From: Deltaproteobacteria bacterium
Lineage (GTDB): Bacteria > Desulfobacterota > DSM-4660 > Desulfatiglandales > Desulfatiglandaceae
Assembly (NCBI GenBank): GCA_013349725.1
Contig: DUZB01000086.1
Coordinates: 1-11,672 of the forward strand
Reading direction: 5' to 3'
DNA length: 11,672 nt
Of the stretch, positions 6,524 to 11,672 are shown piece after piece. The position numbers and the translations under genes are program-made. The notes under the pieces were generated by a model that saw only the letters and a program-made list of their open reading frames with translations, did not search any database and was not told where the DNA came from. How positions within the stretch are numbered: the first letter of the stretch is position 1; every line of letters starts with the position of its first letter.

Positions 6524-7399
6524 CTACCAATGGGGCTGATTCCCGATGCGGGCGCCCATGACCTCCAGGGTGTCTGAGACCACTACAAAGACATAGGGAT
6601 CGATATCCCGAACAAGCCGCTTCAGGCGGGGAAGTTCCTGGAAGGCGATGACCGTGTACAGGACCTTCATTTCGTTTCCTGTATACCCTCCCCTGCCCTC
6701 TAAAAGGGTCACGCCCCGGTCAATTTTTTCCACAATCTCCCGGGCGATTTTTTCCCAATGGGGGGAAATAATGAAAACCGCCTTTCTCTGGCTCAACCCC
6801 ATAACCACCAGATTGATAATATAAGAACTGACAAAGATGAAGATCATCGTGTACAGGGCCGCCTCCAGCGAGAAGAGGATGGCGCCTGCCGCAAGGATCA
6901 GGCTGTTGAGTGCCAACATGGTGGTTCCCAACCGGATGGAGAACCGCTTGAGGAGAATCACCGAAAGGACGTCCAGACCGCCCGCCGACCCCAAGGACCG
7001 CAGGGTAATCCCCGCCCCAGTCCCAGTGATGATCCCTGCCAGGATAGCGTTCAGGATCTTGTCATGGACAGGCACGGAGAGGTTTATCCATTCCAGCGCC
7101 CCGGTGAAAAACAACATCCCCACGATGCTGTAGAGAAAAAAGCGGCGCCCCACGTACATCCAGCCAAGGACGAAGACAGGAATGTTCAAAAGGAGATAGA
7201 GCACCCCAACCGGAAAAGATGGAACAAGGTAGTGGATAACGATCGAAACACCGGTAAATCCGGCCCCGAAAAACTGGTGGGGAATGAGGATCCCGTTCAC
7301 GGCCACTGCACAGATACCGCTCCCCACAGCTAAGAGAAAGAAGTTCCAGAGCATCTGCTTCGCGGGCCCCAGAGCGGCGCGCATAGTTAATTTTGACAT
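6524..7399 (-). CDS. YitT-family membrane protein (YitT_membrane/DUF161 + DUF2179)
   Basis: The product has 291 residues, the standard length. The N-terminal part (about 15-205) carries about six membrane helices and the family signature LGSAGGLDVLSVILLKR (136-152). The C-terminal DUF2179 domain (about 207-287) has GVTLLEGRGGYTG (229-241) and resembles small ligand-binding regulatory domains. The family's substrate is not established; a transporter or exporter role is commonly supposed. The start is supported by AGGA 5 bases upstream. This AGGA sits inside the last codons of the epimerase gene, whose stop is 2 bases before this ATG, so translation is coupled. Its place between the epimerase and the DUF1538 pair suggests that this membrane protein and the metabolic enzymes serve the same compound. 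Confidence 0.9.
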   Translation of the reverse strand: MSKLTMRAALGPAKQMLWNFFLLAVGSGICAVAVNGILIPHQFFGAGFTGVSIVIHYLVPSFPVGVLYLLLNIPVFVLGWMYVGRRFFLYSIVGMLFFTGALEWINLSVPVHDKILNAILAGIITGTGAGITLRSLGSAGGLDVLSVILLKRFSIRLGTTMLALNSLILAAGAILFSLEAALYTMIFIFVSSYIINLVVMGLSQRKAVFIISPHWEKIAREIVEKIDRGVTLLEGRGGYTGNEMKVLYTVIAFQELPRLKRLVRDIDPYVFVVVSDTLEVMGARIGNQPHW

Positions 7400-7401
7400 C
7401 T

Positions 7402-8475
7402 TTATCCTGATTTTTCCGGGTCAAAACCCAACCCTGGTTTGTTTGTTGGAAAAAGGATTCCGTTTCGAAGAATGACGGCGCCGTCGGCGGGATCGTTCAG
7501 TAGCCCCAGATGACCGTCCAGATCAGCATAAATCACATTGGGCCTCGCCAGGGCAAAATGAAGGCCCGCGGCGATGGCGAGGGCCGACTCATCCATGCAC
7601 CCCACCATGACCTCCAGTCCGGCGGAGCGGGCAACAGCGTTAACCTGGAGGGCCTCCCCGATCCCTCCCACTTTCATGAGCTTCACGTTCACCATGTCGG
7701 CAAGTCCCCGCCGGGCAATGCGAAAGGCATCCCTCAAGGTCATCAGGGCCTCATCGGCCATGACCGGAATGGAGACCCCCCTGGTGACGTGTCCAAGCAG
7801 ATCGGGCAGGCCTTTGGGAGTGGGCTGCTCCAACAGCTCCAGGCGAGCGTCCCGGGTCTGCTCCACGAACCGGATGGCATCCTCCACGGTGAACCCCTGG
7901 TTAGCATCAAAACGGAGTTCTATATCCCTTCCCACGGCCTCCCGCACCTTCCATACCCGGGAGATATCAGCATCCACATGGAGCCCGCCTTTCAGCTTCA
8001 GGGACCGAAATCCTCTCTTCTTCCAGTACAACCCGTGTTCCACGGTTTCCTTTTCGGGCATAATGCCGATGGTGACGCTGGTCTTTATGCGGTCCCGGAA
8101 GCCCCCCAGGATTTTCCAAAGGGGAAGACCTGCTGTCTTACCAAGAAGGTCAAAGAGGGCCATGTCCACTGCTGCCAGGAGGGACGGGTATCCTTTCAGG
8201 TGATGTTTCAACCTCAGCATGATCCGCGCGGCCCGCAGAGGGTCGGCGCCCTTCAAAAACGGAACTATGGTAGATTCTATCACACCCGGAAATCCTTCAA
8301 CTTTTTCCCCGGTCACCCCTTCGCTGGGGGCGGCACAGCCATATCCGGTGATCCCCCTGTTGGTCTCCATGCGGATGAAAATGTTGGTGACTTCCGCCAC
8401 ACTCTCATACGCAATCGTATAGGGCTCCGACAGACGCAACAGGACCGGCCATGCCTCAATTCGGGTAATTCGCAT
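7402..8475 (-). CDS. Enolase-superfamily dipeptide epimerase / DgcA-like N-acetyl-D-glutamate racemase
   Basis: This is a cytoplasmic Mg2+-dependent epimerase or racemase of 357 residues, with an N-terminal capping domain (1-about 125) and a TIM barrel. Residues match the dipeptide epimerase (AEE) pattern: the base motif K160-L-K162 in SLKLKGG; metal ligands D190 (RFDANQG), E216 (LLEQP) and D241 (MADE); the second base K268 (NVKLMKVGG); and the substrate-recognising D318-L-D320 (YADLDGH). All catalytic residues are present. AEE enzymes interconvert L-Ala-D-Glu and L-Ala-L-Glu; the close homologue DgcA racemises N-acetyl-D-glutamate in the D-glutamate pathway. A DUF1611/DgcN-like gene in the same operon makes the second option attractive, but the sequence alone does not settle the substrate. 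The start is 6 bases after the fusion gene's stop; the nearest GAGG is 12 bases upstream, so initiation is probably coupled. Confidence 0.9.
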   Translation of the reverse strand: MRITRIEAWPVLLRLSEPYTIAYESVAEVTNIFIRMETNRGITGYGCAAPSEGVTGEKVEGFPGVIESTIVPFLKGADPLRAARIMLRLKHHLKGYPSLLAAVDMALFDLLGKTAGLPLWKILGGFRDRIKTSVTIGIMPEKETVEHGLYWKKRGFRSLKLKGGLHVDADISRVWKVREAVGRDIELRFDANQGFTVEDAIRFVEQTRDARLELLEQPTPKGLPDLLGHVTRGVSIPVMADEALMTLRDAFRIARRGLADMVNVKLMKVGGIGEALQVNAVARSAGLEVMVGCMDESALAIAAGLHFALARPNVIYADLDGHLGLLNDPADGAVILRNGILFPTNKPGLGFDPEKSG

Positions 8476-8481
8476 GAAGGG

Positions 8482-10878
8482 TTAATACCTCTTCTGATAG
8501 ATCTCATCCAGACTGAGGCGCTTGAGATCTTCCACAAACTCAATGAGGTGTTTGATCATCACCGCCCACATCTTCTCACCCTTTTCCCTACTCCCTTTTG
8601 TAGGATCCCCTAAGACCCCCGTTGGCGAGATCTTTGAAGTGTGCGCGTACCAGCCCACACTCCGCTTGTTGGTGAAGTCCAGATAGCGGCTTGAAAACCG
8701 GGGAATGAACTTCCGAATCTTCCCCGAACGTACCAGGTGAGGTCGGGTGGCCAGTGTGGTGCTGGTCTCAATCTCCCCGGAATGAACGTCGTTGGGCGTT
8801 TCGGCCATGGCGTAGATATCGGGATCGCTTGTTTCCCCCGTATCCACACAGGTGAAGATATGGGAATCCCGATTGATCATCTGGGCCGCGAAATGAAGGG
8901 CGGGGCCGTTGCCGCCATGACCGTTGATGATAACCAGTTTGGTGATTCCGTGTCGGACGGCGCTCATGCCCACGTCATACACGATCTGCGACAAGGTCTC
9001 GGGATTGATGCTGATGGTTCCGGCAAAATCCTCATGGTGATAGCTGACGCCATAAGGGATCAACGGGAGGACCACAGGCCTGGGGGTCGTGCACCCTTCG
9101 GCGACCTTTCTTGCCATATACTCGGCATCAAAGGCATCACAATCGAGCGGCAGATGGGGACCATGCTGTTCAATGGCCCCTACGGGAAGAAGAGCCACAT
9201 CCACTTCCTGGAACCGGATCTTTGCCTCGGGCCACGTGAGCTCTCCGAGCAGATAATTCCCATTTTCATATCCCTTCTCCTCCTGGTCTTTAAAACCGCC
9301 GGCGGGGGTTCCGTGATGGGTTTCAAAGGGGTAAGGCCTTTTGAGATCAGGTTCCCCCCACAGATCGAAATCCACCCAGGTTCGCCCGCGACGTATACAG
9401 GATCCTTCGGCATGCTCTAAAATGAGCTGGTACAGGGGTTCACGAAGATCTACCGGAATCCCTTCCACGGGAGATCTCTCCCGGTCAAAACGGAGCTTCA
9501 GGACTTGCGGGCGCGAGGTCGCACGGACAGACCCAATCCTCGCTTCATGGACAAGGCCTTTTTTCATCAAGAGAAAACCAAGATGCTCCACCACTTCTCT
9601 CTCCGGATGGATTCCCTTGGCAGCAAGGCTTTCCAGACAGCCCCCTATTTGATCCTCCCGATAACTGCATTTCACGGGATCCGCATCCATGGCCATGAGC
9701 ATCCCGACAATTCTCCTGCACTTCTCGCAGCGGCCGCAGGGCCTCACCCCTTCCGCCTCCCTGTGGGCAGCATGGCACGAGACCTGATGCCGCTGCAACT
9801 CCGGATAACGTTCAACAAGTATCTTTTGGATAAGAAATTCCGACAGGGGTCTCAGAATGGAAAATTGGGTAATGCCCCAGTTCTTCCGGTAAAAATACCG
9901 GGTCAAGGCGTCATCGAAATAGCGACTCTGATCATACAAACCATCATAGTGAGTGATGCCTTTATAGGATATCCTGCGGGTGGTATCGAACTCATCCCCG
10001 ATCACCAGTCTCCCCACATGCCTTTTACGCAGGATGGGCAGTGCTCCAAAAAGAAAGACGGCTACGGTCCATAGCCGTATGGGATATTCGTCGGACCGCA
10101 CATTGGAAAAGTCTTTTCGGACAAAGGGAAGATGCCGCACCATCCAGTTAAAAAGACGGTCCGAGTTGGTCCACACCCTGGCCGTATTCGGGATATGGTC
10201 GCGGAAATGATGATAGGCGTTTAAGGCGGTAAACCAGTGCCTGCCCGATTCATTGAGAAAGATGGGATGAACCTCATGGCCGACTTCCCTGAGCAGCCCG
10301 AAGCTCAGCAGGCTGTCTTTCCCACCGCTGGAAAGCACGGCGTAGCGGGATGGATCGGTGATCCAGGTCTTCCGGGGTTCACGACTTCCGACATTTTTAT
10401 CCTTCAAGGGCTCATTTTCACCAAAAATGAGCCGCGTCTGAAGGTAGCTTTCCCGTTTTACCGCAGGAAGAGCCCCTGCCCTCCCCTGCAGAAAAGGGTT
10501 GGGCTCCAGGAACTTCTTCACGAAAATCTCGCGGGCCGTATTGCGGGCCATCTCTTCCAGAAAACGCCTGTCGTACTTATCAAAATGGTCCAGAAAAGCA
10601 ATCTCTTCACAGAAAAGGCCGTAGTTCAGGGCCACCTGGGCGGAAATCATCGCTGCGAGATTCAGAGATTCCGCTTCGCCCGGTTCAAAGACATCTTCTT
10701 CGAAGGTATATTGGAGATTCATGGAATCGGTTTCGCCGTTCCGTATCACTCGATAGGGAGCGGTGAGACGGCGTTTTTCCAACTGGACCGGACCCACCTC
10801 CAGCCTTTCAATAACCTTGAGAATCGCTAACGGGTCCTGTTGGGAATCCTCTTCGTGCGTTTCCATCTTTTCATCCAT
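8482..10878 (-). CDS. Fusion of a QueC-like PP-loop ATPase and a creatininase-family amidohydrolase
   Basis: One open frame encodes 798 residues. Residues 1-170 are a helical N-terminal region I do not recognise. Residues about 178-400 are a PP-loop (adenine nucleotide alpha hydrolase-like) domain, with the ATP motif S184-GGKDS-189 and a Cys cluster C368, C381-G-R-C384-E-K-C387, spaced like the zinc site of QueC. PP-loop enzymes adenylate a carboxylate or similar group before attack by a nitrogen or sulfur nucleophile. Residues about 542-798 are a creatininase-family domain: GELTWPE, then VGAIEQHGPHLPLDCDAFD with likely metal ligands E570, H572 and D581, then NGHGGN (H654) and DVHSGEIETS (H699, E702). 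This family hydrolyses amides or cyclic amides. The ATG at 10878 overlaps the upstream gene by 8 bases; a longer frame up to 11037 overlaps DUF1611 and is Arg/Trp-rich, so it is rejected. The ATG at 10866 is an alternative. I know of no standard protein with this architecture. Confidence 0.85.
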   Translation of the reverse strand: MDEKMETHEEDSQQDPLAILKVIERLEVGPVQLEKRRLTAPYRVIRNGETDSMNLQYTFEEDVFEPGEAESLNLAAMISAQVALNYGLFCEEIAFLDHFDKYDRRFLEEMARNTAREIFVKKFLEPNPFLQGRAGALPAVKRESYLQTRLIFGENEPLKDKNVGSREPRKTWITDPSRYAVLSSGGKDSLLSFGLLREVGHEVHPIFLNESGRHWFTALNAYHHFRDHIPNTARVWTNSDRLFNWMVRHLPFVRKDFSNVRSDEYPIRLWTVAVFLFGALPILRKRHVGRLVIGDEFDTTRRISYKGITHYDGLYDQSRYFDDALTRYFYRKNWGITQFSILRPLSEFLIQKILVERYPELQRHQVSCHAAHREAEGVRPCGRCEKCRRIVGMLMAMDADPVKCSYREDQIGGCLESLAAKGIHPEREVVEHLGFLLMKKGLVHEARIGSVRATSRPQVLKLRFDRERSPVEGIPVDLREPLYQLILEHAEGSCIRRGRTWVDFDLWGEPDLKRPYPFETHHGTPAGGFKDQEEKGYENGNYLLGELTWPEAKIRFQEVDVALLPVGAIEQHGPHLPLDCDAFDAEYMARKVAEGCTTPRPVVLPLIPYGVSYHHEDFAGTISINPETLSQIVYDVGMSAVRHGITKLVIINGHGGNGPALHFAAQMINRDSHIFTCVDTGETSDPDIYAMAETPNDVHSGEIETSTTLATRPHLVRSGKIRKFIPRFSSRYLDFTNKRSVGWYAHTSKISPTGVLGDPTKGSREKGEKMWAVMIKHLIEFVEDLKRLSLDEIYQKRY
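9261..9284 (-). promoter_or_regulatory. Strong ribosome-binding-site-like sequence with ATGs at the PP-loop/creatininase junction, out of frame
   Basis: On the minus strand, AGGAGG (9284-9279) is followed 9 bases later by ATG (9269-9267) and by a second ATG (9263-9261). This is exactly where a stand-alone creatininase would begin (NYLLGELTWPE). Both ATGs are shifted relative to the creatininase frame; one extra base in the GGG at 9261-9259 would put them in frame. It is either a relic of two separate genes, a site masked by an indel or sequencing error, or chance in a Gly/Glu/Lys-coding stretch. Confidence 0.45.
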
Positions 10879-11672
10879 TTGACGAGCTCTTGATATATGG
10901 CGCCAAGACCTCAACCAGCTTACCCGTATCCCCCAGGAGAACGTCCAGGGCCGGGAGCCCCGTTTCCTTTGTAATCTGTTCACAGGCCCCGGGGATACTC
11001 TCCCTTTCCATCTCCTCATGATTGATGGTGACGGCAATCACCGGTTTTCCCGACAGAAGTTCAATGGCCGCGATCTGTTTCTTCAGGGGATGCATGGGGT
11101 ATCCGGGAAAACCATCATACTCTTTCCTGGCTGGTGCATGCTGAAGGATCACCACATCGGGCCTGCCTGCCGCCAGGATCTCGAATCCACCCGGGTATGC
11201 TGGATTCATCAGACTCCCCTGCCCTTCAATAACGATCACCTGAGGCCGGCACTCCTTCCATGCCGTCCAAACGGCATGCTCAATCTCCCCCGACACGAAA
11301 TCATTGATGAGGGAATCCAAAATGATCCCGTGGGCGACCCCCTGCATCCACGCCGTCTGCCCTGTACCGATAAGCTCTCCAGAATATCCGGCAGACCGCA
11401 GGACGTCCAGAAGAATCCATGCGGTGGTCCGCTTCCCGATGGCGGAATCGGTGCCCAGGACCGCAATTTTTAGGCAGTCGACCTCTTCGATCTTGCCGCT
11501 GAAAAAATGGAGGACATCCCGTGGCGGCGGCTTTCGAATATCCCGTATCTTCACATGGTATTTTTCCGCCAGGCGCACCATTTCCCGATCTTCCGAGAGA
11601 AAGTCATGAAGTCCCGAGTCGACATTCAACCCGTTTTCAATGGCGGTTATGACATCCCGGCGGGCGAAGTCG
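10871..11672 (-). CDS. DUF1611 P-loop protein, DgcN-like N-acyltransferase, 5' end beyond window
   Basis: The frame is open to the window edge (upstream residues read DFARRDVITAIENG), and the first possible start, TTG at 11629, lies inside the conserved N-terminal domain, so the true start is outside. About 267 residues are visible of an expected 330-350. The visible part begins with the end of the DUF1611 N-terminal domain (NVDSGLHDFL ... IRDIRKPPP). It continues with a P-loop domain holding the Walker A-like KIAVLGTDSAIGKRTTA, then GELIGTGQTAWMQG, VIVIEGQGSLMNPAYPGG and VVILQHAPARKEYDGFPGYP, all typical of the family. The homologue DgcN is described as a D-glutamate N-acetyltransferase working with the racemase DgcA. 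A DgcA-like gene two places downstream supports that reading. The stop overlaps the next gene's ATG by 8 bases, so translation is coupled. It is the first visible gene of the minus-strand operon; any promoter is outside the window. Confidence 0.87.
   Translation of the reverse strand, partial: DFARRDVITAIENGLNVDSGLHDFLSEDREMVRLAEKYHVKIRDIRKPPPRDVLHFFSGKIEEVDCLKIAVLGTDSAIGKRTTAWILLDVLRSAGYSGELIGTGQTAWMQGVAHGIILDSLINDFVSGEIEHAVWTAWKECRPQVIVIEGQGSLMNPAYPGGFEILAAGRPDVVILQHAPARKEYDGFPGYPMHPLKKQIAAIELLSGKPVIAVTINHEEMERESIPGACEQITKETGLPALDVLLGDTGKLVEVLAPYIKSSSNG

Noticed and set aside
7510..8613. Long plus-strand open frame (367 codons) opposite the epimerase
   Set aside because: It is the antisense shadow of a gene with all catalytic residues intact; its translation is His/Gly/Pro-rich with no recognisable domain and has no good ribosome site.
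10879..11037. N-terminal extension of the fusion protein by 53 residues
   Set aside because: It lies wholly inside the DUF1611 gene in another frame and is Arg/Trp/Ser-rich like an antiphase shadow. The ATG at 10878, in the usual overlapping stop/start arrangement, is preferred.
11627..11629. TTG as start of the DUF1611 gene
   Set aside because: The frame continues upstream with family-like sequence to the window edge, and the visible protein lacks most of the N-terminal domain.

Overview
The window is a stretch of a bacterial chromosome, dense in genes and cut by the edge at both ends. Gene content, base composition slightly above half G+C by eye, and protein style (KtrA, an MgtE of the SGCSGNQ type, PII next to DUF1538) suggest an anaerobic Desulfobacterota-like organism, perhaps of the Syntrophales. 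That placement is an inference from protein flavour only. No rRNA, tRNA, insertion sequence, phage gene or CRISPR array is visible.

Positions 1-2774 (plus strand) form an ion-homeostasis block: the 3' part of a KtrA-like K+ uptake regulator, a small HAMP membrane protein without an output domain that starts 2 bases after it, a 146-base gap containing a 9-base tandem repeat, and an MgtE Mg2+ transporter/channel. A two-TM K+ channel with two RCK units (2806-4509, minus strand) converges on mgtE.

Positions 4592-11672 (minus strand) look like one long operon of seven genes with gaps of only -8 to +15 bases. In transcription order they are: a DUF1611/DgcN-like P-loop protein (5' end outside the window); a 798-residue fusion of a QueC-like PP-loop ATPase with a creatininase-family amidohydrolase; an enolase-superfamily dipeptide epimerase/DgcA-like racemase; a YitT membrane protein; two tandem paralogous DUF1538 membrane proteins; and a PII-family signalling protein with a short T-loop. 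The K+ channel follows on the same strand after an 82-base gap.

The minus-strand cluster is the most interesting part. DUF1611 plus a dipeptide-epimerase homologue is the pair (DgcN/DgcA) described for N-acetyl-D-glutamate-type D-glutamate catabolism in other prokaryotes. Here the pair flanks an unusual PP-loop/creatininase fusion and is followed by three membrane genes and a PII protein. A coherent but unproven reading is a pathway for a D-amino-acid, glutamyl or amide compound, coupled to membrane transport under PII control. At the fusion junction there is a strong Shine-Dalgarno sequence with ATGs in another frame, so whether this is a true fusion or a joined gene pair needs checking.
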